Origin: Paracoccaceae bacterium
GTDB taxonomy: Bacteria; Pseudomonadota; Alphaproteobacteria; Rhodobacterales; Rhodobacteraceae
Length of the DNA stretch: 41,808 nt
NCBI GenBank assembly: GCA_019911965.1
Contig: JAIOJF010000041.1
Coordinates: forward strand, 1 to 41,808
Direction: 5' to 3'
A program made the position numbers and the translations under genes. Position 1 is the stretch's first letter. Every line of letters begins with the position of its first letter. Below, piece by piece: positions 6,595 through 16,240 of this stretch. Below the pieces are notes generated by a model. It made no database searches. It had not been told where the DNA came from and was given only the letters and a program-made list of their open reading frames with translations.

Positions 6595-7518
6595 TCAGGC
6601 TTTTGCGGCCGGAACCGCGGCAGCGCCGCCGTTTTCGATGGCCCATGTCGCGTTGGTCTTGATCCCGCCCAGCGGGAAGAAATGCACATTGGTGATGTTG
6701 AAATCCGGGTTGGCCGCCTTGTGCGCCGACAGACCCAGCAGAAACTCGGACGGCTCGAACGGCATCAACAGCTTGGTCACATCCTTGGCGCGGCGCTGCA
6801 ACACCCGCAGCGAGGCCCCGACACCGCAGGACACCGCGAACTTGATCATGGTCTGCAACTTGGCCGGACCGGCCACGCCGATATGGATCGGCAGGGTGAT
6901 GCCCATCGCCGTCAGGCTGTTGGCCCATTCGATCACCGGCTTGTATTCAAAGCAGAATTGCGTGGCGATGGCCATTTTCGCATCGGTCTGTTCGGAAAAT
7001 CCCTGTTTCCAGGCCAGCGCTTCATCGACCAGCCTGCTGCCGCCCCTGGGGTCTATATCGCGGTTGCCTTCAGGATGACCGGCGACATGCAGATGGGTGA
7101 AGCCGGCCTTGTCGAACAGCCCGGATTCCAGCAATTGCATCGAGGAATGATAATCGCCGACAGGCGTGCTGACGCCCCCGGCCAGCAAAAGCGCCTGGCT
7201 CACCCCGGCCTCGCCCTGATAGCGCGCGATCCAGTCCGCCAGCGTCGCCTTGTCCTTGATGATCCGGGCGGGGAAATGCGGCATCGTCTCGAAGCCTTCG
7301 CCTTTCAGGCGCTTTGCCGTCGCCACCATGTCCTCGATCGGGGTGCCTTCCAGATGCGCGATGTAGACGCGGGTGGATTGCGGCAGCAAATCGCGGAAAT
7401 CCTCGATCTTTTCGGCGGTGCGCGGCATCACCTCGATCGAATAGTTCATCATGAAGGCTTCCAGCGCGGCATCCGGCTCGCGCACGGCCTCAATCTTCTT
7501 TCTGCCAAGCAATGCCAT
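6595..7518 (-). CDS. Methylenetetrahydrofolate reductase family protein
   Basis: A 307-residue single-domain protein resembling the MetF flavoprotein barrel: an N-terminal YSIEVMPRTAEKIEDF strand/helix, a His-rich folate-side segment (IAHLEGTPIEDMVATAKRL, then MPHFPARIIKD), LLLAGGVSTPVGDYHSS, and HLHVAGHPEGNRDIDPRGG. MetF-type enzymes interconvert 5,10-methylene- and 5-methyl-tetrahydrofolate. In this cluster the likely job is to oxidise methyl groups collected from the corrinoid pathway. It is diverged from housekeeping MetF, so it is probably a pathway-specific paralogue; I leave the symbol empty. The start at 7518 is supported by AAAGGA upstream. It is the second gene of the transcript, 17 nt after the gene for the small PF13769-type protein. 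Confidence 0.82.
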   Translation of the reverse strand: MALLGRKKIEAVREPDAALEAFMMNYSIEVMPRTAEKIEDFRDLLPQSTRVYIAHLEGTPIEDMVATAKRLKGEGFETMPHFPARIIKDKATLADWIARYQGEAGVSQALLLAGGVSTPVGDYHSSMQLLESGLFDKAGFTHLHVAGHPEGNRDIDPRGGSRLVDEALAWKQGFSEQTDAKMAIATQFCFEYKPVIEWANSLTAMGITLPIHIGVAGPAKLQTMIKFAVSCGVGASLRVLQRRAKDVTKLLMPFEPSEFLLGLSAHKAANPDFNITNVHFFPLGGIKTNATWAIENGGAAAVPAAKA

Positions 7519-7535
7519 CGTTGCGTTCCTTTCTG

Positions 7536-7835
7536 TCAGCCGTTCAGGCCGTCATTGGCAATCAATGCCTTGATCCTTGTGGTATCGTATTCGCGTTCCA
7601 GTCGCGCCGCCTCGGCGCGGGCAACCTCGGCGTCGCTGCCGTCCACCGAATAGGGTTCGGCCTTGCGCCAATCGGCCAGATAGGCATCGGAATCCTTCGC
7701 GCCGACCTTCATCGCACAGCGGTCTATCGCCTGCTCGAAACGTTCGGCCAATTGCACCTTGTGGCCGCGCCGACCCTTGCCGACGATGACCTGTGCCGGA
7801 ATATCCCGCCAGTAAACGATGGTGACGTCTGCCAT
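7536..7835 (-). CDS. Small 'virulence factor' family (PF13769-type) protein
   Basis: This 99-residue protein begins MADVTIVYWRDIPAQVIVGK and continues with a basic GRRGHKVQL loop, a helix with one cysteine (ERFEQAIDRCAMKVG), DAYLADWRKAEPY and a long C-terminal helix. It matches from memory the short family labelled virulence factor, which in Rhodobacteraceae is a regular member of this folate/corrinoid cluster. The name carries no proven function; a small helper of methyl transfer is more plausible than virulence. The ATG at 7835 has AGGGA 8 nt upstream; a longer form to 7889 would add an unconserved lead and was rejected. It is the promoter-proximal gene of the minus-strand cluster. Confidence 0.8.
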   Translation of the reverse strand: MADVTIVYWRDIPAQVIVGKGRRGHKVQLAERFEQAIDRCAMKVGAKDSDAYLADWRKAEPYSVDGSDAEVARAEAARLEREYDTTRIKALIANDGLNG

Positions 7836-7874
7836 GAGGCGATTCCCTGATCCCAGTTCCGGCGCCTTTCTATG

Positions 7875-7887
7875 GCGCATTATGCGC
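7875..7887. promoter_or_regulatory. Perfect 13-nt palindrome in divergent promoter region
   Basis: GCGCATTATGCGC is an exact inverted repeat centred on 7881, 40 nt before the start of the one-carbon cluster (minus strand) and about 150 nt before the ppx gene (plus strand). Its position in a divergent intergenic region makes a regulator binding site possible. I do not recognise the motif as the site of a named regulator. Confidence 0.3.
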
Positions 7888-8036
7888 ACGGCATGTGCAG
7901 TTTTCGACTTGGGACGCGGATTTAGCGACCTGTGCCGATCTGCCGCCGATCAGGCCCGCCCACGCCGTCAGGCAACTTGCAGTACGCCTTGTGGCAGGGT
8001 ACGCTTTTGGCAACAAGACGAAAAGGCCCGTTTCTG

Positions 8037-9170
8037 ATGACGGCCAGCACAGACATACCCGTTCGGCGGCTCCCGGATACGGTCGAGCCGCCGCAACCTC
8101 AGCCTGCCGGTAAGGTCGCGCTATATGCCGCGCTCGACCTTGGCACAAATTCGTGCCGGATGCTGATTGCCCAGCCATCGGGCAACCAGTTCCGCGTGGT
8201 CGATTCGTTTTCCAAGACGGTGCAGTTGGGGCGCGGGCTGGAACGCCACGGTTCGCTGTCGAACGCCTCGATCGGGCGCACCATTGCCGCGCTCAGAACC
8301 TGCCGCAACAAGCTGGAAATCCACGGCGTCAGCCGTATGCGCATGGTCGCAACCGAGGCCTGCCGGAGGGCATCGAACGGGGCTGAATTCCTGAAACGGG
8401 TGGCGGGCGAAACCGGCCTGACCCTGGAAATCATCCAGCCCGAGGAAGAAGCCTGCCTTGCCGTGGTCAGTTGCGCGCCATTGGTTGCCCCGGAAACCCG
8501 GCAATTGCTGGTGGTCGATATCGGTGGCGGCTCGACCGAACTGATCTGGCTGGATCTGTCGAAGATCGAACCCGGCGAGCGGGCGCAGGCGATCATGCGG
8601 CTGCGGGCCGGGTTCCGCCAGTCCTGCGCTTCCGCGCAGCAGCCGGTGGCGGCGGTGGTGGACTGGATTTCGGTGCCGGTCGGGGTGGCGACGCTGAAGG
8701 ACCAGTTCGACGATGTCGGCGAGGACAGCGCGCGGTTTGCCCTGATGTCGTGTTTTTTCGAGGAATGCCTCGACAATTTCCTGCCCTATCGCAATGCCGG
8801 GCCGGGGGATTGCCCGCCGGAGCCGGATTTCCAGATCATCGGCACATCGGGAACGGTAACAACGGTGGCGGCCTCGCATCTGGGCCTCCGGCGGTATGAC
8901 CGCAACAAGGTGGACGGCCTGTCGCTGACCAGCGCCGAGATCGATGCGGTGATCCGCAATTATCTGACCCTTGGCCCCGAAGGACGGCGGCGCGATCCGC
9001 GCATCGGGCGCGACCGTCAGGCGCTTATCCTGTCGGGCGTGGCCATCCTGCAGACCCTGATGCGGATCTGGCCGACCGAACGGCTGAGCGTTGCGGATCG
9101 CGGTCTGCGCGAAGGCCTGCTATATGCCCAGATGTGCGCTGACGGCGTATTGGCGGACGGAGCATTCTGA
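8037..9170 (+). CDS. Ppx/GppA family phosphatase (exopolyphosphatase or pppGpp hydrolase)
   Basis: A 377-residue protein of the sugar-kinase/actin fold. Two phosphate-binding loops are visible: [15 protein letters not shown] near residue 31 and [15 protein letters not shown] near residue 158, plus the adenosine-type motif [17 protein letters not shown]. There is no C-terminal HD domain, so it is the short form common in alphaproteobacteria. Family members hydrolyse polyphosphate ends or convert pppGpp to ppGpp; which one applies here is not readable. The start at 8037 follows AAAAGG, and the preceding 35 codons of open frame have no family similarity. rlmE follows after one base, so the two are co-transcribed. 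Confidence 0.92.
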   Translation: MTASTDIPVRRLPDTVEPPQPQPAGKVALYAALDLGTNSCRMLIAQPSGNQFRVVDSFSKTVQLGRGLERHGSLSNASIGRTIAALRTCRNKLEIHGVSRMRMVATEACRRASNGAEFLKRVAGETGLTLEIIQPEEEACLAVVSCAPLVAPETRQLLVVDIGGGSTELIWLDLSKIEPGERAQAIMRLRAGFRQSCASAQQPVAAVVDWISVPVGVATLKDQFDDVGEDSARFALMSCFFEECLDNFLPYRNAGPGDCPPEPDFQIIGTSGTVTTVAASHLGLRRYDRNKVDGLSLTSAEIDAVIRNYLTLGPEGRRRDPRIGRDRQALILSGVAILQTLMRIWPTERLSVADRGLREGLLYAQMCADGVLADGAF

Positions 9171-9171
9171 C

Positions 9172-9909
9172 ATGGCGAAAACGGGCAACACCTCGGGGCG
9201 CGGGCAACGCGACCTGAAGGTCAAGGTCAAGACGGCGAAGGGAAGGCGGCTGGCCTCGACGCGCTGGCTGGAACGCCAGTTGAACGATCCTTACGTGCAG
9301 CGCGCCCGCAAGGAAGGCTACCGGGGCAGGGCGGCCTACAAGATCCTGGAACTGGACGACAAGTATCGGTTTCTGGTGCCGGGCGCGCGGGTGGTCGATC
9401 TCGGCTCCGCCCCCGGGGGCTGGTTGCAGGTGGCGGTGGCGCGGACCAATGCGCAGGGCGAAAAGCAGGGCAAGCGGGTCGGCTTCGTGCTGGGCATCGA
9501 CATTCAGGAGATCGAGCCGGTCGCCGGGGCCGAGATACATGTGCTGGATTTTCTGGATGACGGCGCGGACGACAAGGTCAAGGAATGGCTTGGCGGGCGG
9601 GCCGATGTGGTGATGTCGGACATGGCGGCGGCCTCGTCGGGGCATAAACAGACCGATCACCTGCGGATCATCTCGCTTTGCGAGGCGGCGGCGCATTTCG
9701 CCTTCGAGGTTCTGGAGCCGGGCGGCACCTTTGTCGCCAAGGTGCTGGCTGGCGGGGCCGAGGGTGAATTGCAGAAATTGCTGAAGCAGAATTTCACCAA
9801 AGTCGCCAATGTGAAACCACCCGCCAGCCGGTCGGATTCCAGCGAGAAATTCGTGGTGGCAACCGGGTTTCGCGGCATTTCCAGCGCGGATGCGGAAAAT
9901 GCGGAATAG
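9172..9909 (+). CDS. rlmE: 23S rRNA (uridine-2'-O)-methyltransferase RlmE (FtsJ)
   Basis: A 245-residue SAM-dependent methyltransferase that should methylate the 2'-O of the conserved A-loop uridine (U2552 in E. coli) late in 50S assembly. The SAM motif [15 protein letters not shown] is present, and the K-D-K-E catalytic set can be traced: K in [14 protein letters not shown] in VVMSDMA, K in TFVAKVL and E in DSSEKFV. An N-terminal basic extension ([18 protein letters not shown]) suits RNA binding. The ATG at 9172 starts one base after the phosphatase stop. Length is slightly above E. coli RlmE because of the basic N-terminus. Confidence 0.95.
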   Translation: MAKTGNTSGRGQRDLKVKVKTAKGRRLASTRWLERQLNDPYVQRARKEGYRGRAAYKILELDDKYRFLVPGARVVDLGSAPGGWLQVAVARTNAQGEKQGKRVGFVLGIDIQEIEPVAGAEIHVLDFLDDGADDKVKEWLGGRADVVMSDMAAASSGHKQTDHLRIISLCEAAAHFAFEVLEPGGTFVAKVLAGGAEGELQKLLKQNFTKVANVKPPASRSDSSEKFVVATGFRGISSADAENAE

Positions 9910-10347
9910 TTGCGATACGGCAAGCGAATTTCTGAAAATCATTTGTTTCATTGGCAATGATGTTCGATATTGATAACTATTTCTGACTTAGTCTCCGCGA
10001 AATCCGGTGCGGATCACGATTGTCGGAAAGACCCGCGCAACCCCCCTTTCCACAGCGAAATCGGGCGATCTTGGCCGATGGTGACATGACGCCCGACCAG
10101 TGAATCCGGCTTGGCTGCAACGCCGGTTCCCGACCGTCCGTGCGTTCAAAACACATGGAACCGGTCGTCCCTTGCGCCCGTCGAAAAATGCCGAAAATCC
10201 GCCGTCCGAAACGCCAGGCAAGTGACACCGGGGCGACGGGGGCTGAAATCGTAACACCCTTAAATATCATGTACTTATCATGTGTATTTAATGTGAATAA
10301 CCAGGATAAGTATGTAACACAAACGAAAGAAAGGATATTTTTTCGTC
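9910..10347. other. 438-bp convergent gap with an AT-rich patch
   Basis: The gap separates rlmE (plus) from the class IV aminotransferase (minus), so it contains only 3' ends. No clear intrinsic terminator is present. A short hairpin is possible at TCATTGGCAATGA near 9948. From about 10250 to 10345 the base composition drops sharply below that of the neighbours, with a direct repeat TATCATGT at 10265-10272 and 10276-10283 spaced by 3 nt. A frame across it has no ribosome site and no recognisable protein. An unannotated small RNA or a relic of transferred DNA cannot be excluded. Confidence 0.5.
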
Positions 10348-11259
10348 TCAGTTTTCCCGATACCCCCTAACCGGCGTCCTGAGCGGCCCGTTCGCCCGCC
10401 AGTCGCTATAGGTCTCGCGCAGGCGAAGGCTGACCGGCCCCGGCGCGCCATTGCCAAGGATGCGGGAATTGACCTGAACGATCGGCACCACCCCGCCACC
10501 GGTGGAGGACAGGAACACCTCGTCGGCCTCCAGAAACTCCGCCACCGGGATATCCCTGATCTCGGTTGGAATGCCCAGAGAATGCGCCACTTCCAGCGCG
10601 GTGCGCCGGGTGATGCCTTCCAGCACGCCGCTGGCAGGGGTCACCACCACGCCGTCGATAACCGCGAACAGGTTGAATCCCGGCCCCTCGGTGATGTTGC
10701 CGTCGCCATCCTTCAGCGCCACCGTGTCAAAGCCATCCTCAAGTGCTTCAAACAGGCCGGCGGTCAGATCGCCCCAATGGTAATTCTTGGCCCTGGGATC
10801 GACCGCGTTGGGGCTGATCCGCTCCGGCCCTTCGGCGATCTTCATGCGCGCGCCCCGTGCCACCACGTCATCGGCCAGCACGTTGACCCAGGGCACGATC
10901 CAGGCAAAGAACCGGTTCTCGCAGGTGCGCGGATCGCGCGAGCCCGGCACCCGCTGCATCCCCCGCGTGGCGACAAAGGCGCAATAGGCGTGCCTGAGGC
11001 CCGATGCAGCCGTGATCCGGTGCAGGATATCGGCAATGCCGTCGCGGGTGACATCAGGGTTCAGGTGCAGCTTGGCCAGCGAGGCCATGAACCGGTCCAG
11101 ATGATCGTCCAGCCGGAAAAACGCGCCATCCCAGACCCCGACCACATCATAGGTCGCGTCCGAACGGGTGAAGCCCCAGTCGGTGACGCTGATCGTTGCA
11201 TCGGCTATCGGCACGACCCGCCCGTTGATCCAGGCCGCCCCCTTGGCAAGATCGCTCAT
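10348..11259 (-). CDS. Class IV (PLP) aminotransferase, BCAT/D-amino acid transaminase type
   Basis: This 303-residue protein has the fold-type IV pattern: WINGRVVPIADATISVTDWG at the start, the catalytic lysine K158 in DPRAKNYHWGD, E191 in GNITEGPGFNLFAV, and the phosphate-binding turn GVLEGITRRTALEVA. Members transfer amino groups on branched-chain L-amino acids or on D-amino acids, or act as aminodeoxychorismate lyases. The substrate cannot be read here, so no symbol is given. Its ATG overlaps the ureohydrolase stop by four bases (ATGA), which makes it the third, translationally coupled gene of the crotonase/ureohydrolase operon. That suggests the amino group comes from, or goes to, a product of guanidino-group hydrolysis. 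Confidence 0.88.
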   Translation of the reverse strand: MSDLAKGAAWINGRVVPIADATISVTDWGFTRSDATYDVVGVWDGAFFRLDDHLDRFMASLAKLHLNPDVTRDGIADILHRITAASGLRHAYCAFVATRGMQRVPGSRDPRTCENRFFAWIVPWVNVLADDVVARGARMKIAEGPERISPNAVDPRAKNYHWGDLTAGLFEALEDGFDTVALKDGDGNITEGPGFNLFAVIDGVVVTPASGVLEGITRRTALEVAHSLGIPTEIRDIPVAEFLEADEVFLSSTGGGVVPIVQVNSRILGNGAPGPVSLRLRETYSDWRANGPLRTPVRGYREN

Positions 11260-12212
11260 CGCGCCGTCCTTTCGTGAAAGATGAAACCCAGGAAGTTCAG
11301 CAGCACCTGTGCCGCAAGGATTGAGGTGGTGCCGCTATGGTCGTAGTCCGGTGCCACTTCGACCAGGTCAATGCCGACGATCTCGTGTGCTTTCGCCACG
11401 CCTTGCAGGATTTCCAGCACCTCATAGTACAGGAACCCGCCGTGGCTGGGCGTGCCGGTGCCGGGTGCGATGGAGGGGCAGAAGCCGTCAATGTCGATGG
11501 TGACGTAAAGGCGCGCGCCTTTCGGGATGCGCCCCACCACCGCCGCCGCGCCCAGTTCGCGCACCTGCCGCACCGACAATATGTCCGACCCCATCGCCCG
11601 CGCCGCGTCGTAGCCCTCCCTGGCTGTTGACGACACGTTGCGGATGCCAAGCTGGGTCAGGCCCGTGACATAAGGTTTCTCGGCGGCGCGGCGCATCGGA
11701 TTGCCGTGGCCATGCGTAACCCCGTGGCGGATATCGACGAAATCCAGATGCGCGTCGATCTGCAGGATATGGATATCGCCCTGATCGTCGAACGCGTTCA
11801 CGCATGGGATATTGACCGAATGATCGCCGCCGATCACCACCGGCAGCGCCCCGGCGGCCAGCGCCTTGCGCACGCCAAATTCGATATTGGCATGGGATGT
11901 CACACTGTCGGTATGCACGATATCGGCATCGCCCATATCGACAATCGTCACGTCCTCGCCCAGATAGGTGGCGTCATCCTCGTGATCGTAAGCCCCGGCA
12001 TGGCCGAAGCTGAACAGGGTGGAGGCCTCGCGCACGCCGCGCGGGCCGAACCTTGCCCCGGCGCGAAACTGCGTGCCGGCATCGAAGGGCGCACCAAGGA
12101 TGGCGATATCGGCTTCAATCGCATCCCAATCGGCGATATAGGGCTTCTTGGCGAAGGTGGCGATGCCGACAAAGGGCAGGTTCAGCCGCCCGCTTTCATA
12201 TCCGTGGCTCAT
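11256..12212 (-). CDS. Agmatinase/ureohydrolase family enzyme
   Basis: A 318-residue dinuclear manganese amidinohydrolase. All metal ligands are present: H131 in VIGGDHS, D153, H155 and D157 in QIDAHLD, and D240 and D242 in VTIDIDGFCPS. The family cleaves guanidino compounds to urea and an amine. The loop after the last aspartates reads PGTGTPSHGGF, whereas typical agmatinases and guanidinobutyrases have TPEPGG or TPxxGG-like loops here, so the substrate may not be agmatine; speB is not assigned. GAGGA lies 5 nt before the ATG at 12212. It starts 7 nt after the crotonase stop and overlaps the aminotransferase start, so it is the middle gene of a tight operon. Confidence 0.9.
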   Translation of the reverse strand: MSHGYESGRLNLPFVGIATFAKKPYIADWDAIEADIAILGAPFDAGTQFRAGARFGPRGVREASTLFSFGHAGAYDHEDDATYLGEDVTIVDMGDADIVHTDSVTSHANIEFGVRKALAAGALPVVIGGDHSVNIPCVNAFDDQGDIHILQIDAHLDFVDIRHGVTHGHGNPMRRAAEKPYVTGLTQLGIRNVSSTAREGYDAARAMGSDILSVRQVRELGAAAVVGRIPKGARLYVTIDIDGFCPSIAPGTGTPSHGGFLYYEVLEILQGVAKAHEIVGIDLVEVAPDYDHSGTTSILAAQVLLNFLGFIFHERTAR

Positions 12213-12219
12213 GTCATCC

Positions 12220-13077
12220 TCATTTCGGTGCGTTGATCGGACGGTTCTGCGTCCAGTCGAAGGTGCCGTTGTCGCGTTCGCGGACCGCCTGTTTCCAGCC
12301 GACCGCCTCGGCGCGTTGCTTGAAATGGATGCCTTCGGGGGAATGGCGGGTGATACCGTCAAAGATCGTTGCCAGCCTTTGCGTGTTCATCAGCCCGGTT
12401 GATTCGATGGCCTGATTGATCACCATCTTCTGCATCGCCAGCTGATTGACCGGCACCGAGGCCATGCGATGCGCCAGCGCCTCGACCTCGTCATCCAGCC
12501 GCGCCGCGGGCACCGCTTTCAGGACCAGGCCCAGGCGTTCGGCCTCAACGCCCGAGATGCGATCGCCCGTGAACAGCATCCGCTTGGCGCGTTCCGCCCC
12601 CAGCCGGTAGACCCACATCGCGGTGGTCGGGCTGCCCCAGACCCGCGCCGGCATATAGCCGATCTCGGCATCCTCGGCCATGATCACAAGGTCCGAGCAC
12701 AGCGCGATATCGCTGCCTCCGGCCACCGCAAAGCCATGCACCTTGCAGATGACAGGTTTAAGAGCCCGCCAAAGCGACATGAAATGATTGGTGTTTTTCC
12801 ACATGAACTGGTAATCCCTGATCGGATCCCAGGGCATGTCCTGCGTGACATTGCCCGCGCCATTGCCCTCGGCGTAATAGGTCAGGTCATAGCCGGCGCA
12901 AAAGGCCCGGCCGGCACCGGACAGGACCATCAGATGCACGTCGGGGTCGGCATCCGCTTCGGCCACGGCGGCGGCGAGCAATTCCGGCACCTCGTCGTCA
13001 ATCGCGTTCATCACCTCGGGGCGGTTCAGCGTGATGCGACCAATCCGCCCGGTTTTCAGATATGTGACCTTCGGCAT
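12220..13077 (-). CDS. Enoyl-CoA hydratase/isomerase (crotonase) family protein
   Basis: A 285-residue crotonase-fold protein. The two oxyanion-hole segments are AGRAFCAGYDLTYY (near residue 60-73) and KVHGFAVAGGSDIALCSD (near 115-132). There is an insert with YYAEGNG and DMPWDPIRDY between them. Family members hydrate, isomerise or cleave acyl-CoA thioesters. The two catalytic glutamates of classical enoyl-CoA hydratase are not clearly both present, so the reaction is open. The ATG at 13077 has AAGGGG 8 nt upstream. It is the first gene of a three-gene operon with a ureohydrolase and a class IV aminotransferase and is divergent from the TehA-like gene. Confidence 0.88.
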   Translation of the reverse strand: MPKVTYLKTGRIGRITLNRPEVMNAIDDEVPELLAAAVAEADADPDVHLMVLSGAGRAFCAGYDLTYYAEGNGAGNVTQDMPWDPIRDYQFMWKNTNHFMSLWRALKPVICKVHGFAVAGGSDIALCSDLVIMAEDAEIGYMPARVWGSPTTAMWVYRLGAERAKRMLFTGDRISGVEAERLGLVLKAVPAARLDDEVEALAHRMASVPVNQLAMQKMVINQAIESTGLMNTQRLATIFDGITRHSPEGIHFKQRAEAVGWKQAVRERDNGTFDWTQNRPINAPK

Positions 13078-13185
13078 GGTTATTTCCCCTTGGAATCGCA
13101 GTAGCGATTGCGCATGTAGCGGCTGCGGCCCGGTCAGCCTTGCCGAAATCGCCCTGGATGCCAATCGTAAAAGACGGAGAACCAG

Positions 13186-14145
13186 ATGCAGGCCCAAACC
13201 CCCTTGTGGCGGCGCACGCCCCCGGCGATCTTTCCGGTGAGCCTTGGTTTTCTCGGGCTGGGACTGGCCTGGCGCAATGCCGGCGCCGCACTTGGCCTGC
13301 CGACGGAAATCGGGGATTTCCTGCTGGGGGCGGCGACGGTCTTTTACCTGTTTTTCCTGGCGCTGTTCGTAATGAAGCTGGCGGCGCGGCCAGGTGTGTT
13401 GCTTGAGGATCTGAAGACGCCGCCGTCACGCTCGGGCATTTCGGCGATGGCGATGGCGATGATCCTTCTGCCGGCAGTATTGCTGCAATTCGGGCTGGTC
13501 TGGGCCTGGCTGTGGTGGACCGGGGTTGCGCTGCATGTCGTCATCGCGCTTTTGGTGTTGCGGGTGATGTTTGCCGGCGCACCCGAGACCCGCGGCTTCA
13601 CACCGTTTCAATACCTCACCTTCGTCGGCCTGATCGTCGCCCCGATTGCCGGTGTGCCGCTGGGCCAGCAAGCGGCCAGTTTCTGGCTGTCGATGGCGGC
13701 GATGGTGGGGTTTGTCATCATTACAATCGGTTACGGACGCAAGTTGACGCGGGTTCTGCCGCCGCCACCGCTGCGCCCGTCGCTTGTGATCACATTGGCA
13801 CCTGTCAGCCTGTTCGGTCTGATGTTCGCGCAATATCAGGCGGAAATCTGGTTTCAGGCGTTCTACCTCCTGAGCTGGATACTGGCGCTGTTGCTGCTGA
13901 TCTCGGCCAGATGGCTGCTGTCGGCGGGCTGGACGCCGGTCTGGGGGGCGCTGACCTTTCCCATTGCCGCCTTCACCAACCTGCAGATCGTCGCCTTCAC
14001 GATGGGCTACGGCGTGGTCGCGCTGGCGGGTATCTGGCTCGGGCTGACCATCGGCACACCCTTGATCCTGTTCGTCGTCATCCGCGCCGCCCGCGCCTGG
14101 AGCCGTGGCGAATTGTCGAAAATGTCAGGTGCCGCGACCGCATGA
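13186..14145 (+). CDS. TehA/SLAC1-family (TDT) membrane transport protein
   Basis: A 319-residue integral membrane protein with about ten hydrophobic helices. The opening PPAIFPVSLGFLGLGLAWRN is the family signature of tellurite-resistance/dicarboxylate transporter (TDT) proteins, which include the anion channel SLAC1. A charged cytoplasmic loop follows the second helix (KLAARPGVLLEDLKTPPSRS). These proteins pass anions or weak acids across the inner membrane; tellurite resistance itself is often incidental. The ATG at 13186 has CGGAGA 7 nt upstream. guaB lies 80 bp downstream on the same strand, and I see no shared function. Confidence 0.85.
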   Translation: MQAQTPLWRRTPPAIFPVSLGFLGLGLAWRNAGAALGLPTEIGDFLLGAATVFYLFFLALFVMKLAARPGVLLEDLKTPPSRSGISAMAMAMILLPAVLLQFGLVWAWLWWTGVALHVVIALLVLRVMFAGAPETRGFTPFQYLTFVGLIVAPIAGVPLGQQAASFWLSMAAMVGFVIITIGYGRKLTRVLPPPPLRPSLVITLAPVSLFGLMFAQYQAEIWFQAFYLLSWILALLLLISARWLLSAGWTPVWGALTFPIAAFTNLQIVAFTMGYGVVALAGIWLGLTIGTPLILFVVIRAARAWSRGELSKMSGAATA

Positions 14146-14156
14146 AGCGCGGTTAG

Positions 14157-15680
<1,524 letters not shown>

Positions 15681-15726
15681 GCGCCACGCGCTGCCGTCGC
15701 CAAGTCACTGACGCCTGAGGACATTC

Positions 15727-16173
15727 ATGGAATACATGCCCCTGCATCTGGAAATCGCCCTTGTCAGCGTATTCGCGCAAGTGGCCCTGACCTTTTACGC
15801 GGTCTTGCGCATGGGGCTGGTGCGGCTGCGCTCGATCCGCGATTACGAGATCAGCCTGCACGAGATCGCCATCGACAGCACCAATTACCCGGAGGATGCC
15901 CGCAAGCACGCCAACAATCTGGCCAACCAGTTTGAATTCCCGATCCTGCTTTATGTCGCGGTGATGCTGGCGGTGGTGTTCGATGTCTCGTCGATGCCGT
16001 TCGCGATTTCCTGCGCGGGATTCGTTGTCAGCCGCTATTTCCACCGCTTCGTGCATGTCCGGCGGAATAATGTCAGGACGCGCTTCGTGGTGTTCCTGGC
16101 CGGGCTGGGGATGCTGGCTTTGGCCTGGATATTCCTCGGCTATGGGCTGGTGACGATTTCTTATACCGTTTGA
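15727..16173 (+). CDS. MAPEG family membrane protein
   Basis: A 148-residue protein with four predicted transmembrane helices (about 8-27, 76-92, 95-112, 123-145). The conserved MAPEG core ANQFEFPILLYVAVMLAVV and the helix with R/H residues VSRYFHRFVHVRRNN are visible. MAPEG proteins include microsomal glutathione transferases and leukotriene enzymes; bacterial members may conjugate glutathione to lipophilic electrophiles, but the substrate is unknown. GAGGA precedes the ATG by 6 nt. It lies 46 nt after guaB and could share its transcript. Confidence 0.85.
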   Translation: MEYMPLHLEIALVSVFAQVALTFYAVLRMGLVRLRSIRDYEISLHEIAIDSTNYPEDARKHANNLANQFEFPILLYVAVMLAVVFDVSSMPFAISCAGFVVSRYFHRFVHVRRNNVRTRFVVFLAGLGMLALAWIFLGYGLVTISYTV

Positions 16174-16240
16174 TACCAGCGAGTTACGGGCCTTGGTGAA
16201 TGTCGGTAATCTGTGATCACATTTGGCGAAAGGCGCAGGC

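Noticed and set aside
7536-7835. Virulence role of the small PF13769-type protein
   Set aside because: Name comes from a family label; gene context is one-carbon metabolism.
7836-8036. Cobalamin riboswitch before the one-carbon cluster
   Set aside because: Looked for because the cluster depends on B12; no B12-box-like sequence or suitable long leader was seen.
10140-10370. 76-codon frame across the AT-rich patch
   Set aside because: No ribosome site and composition changes halfway through; it also runs into the aminotransferase 3' end.
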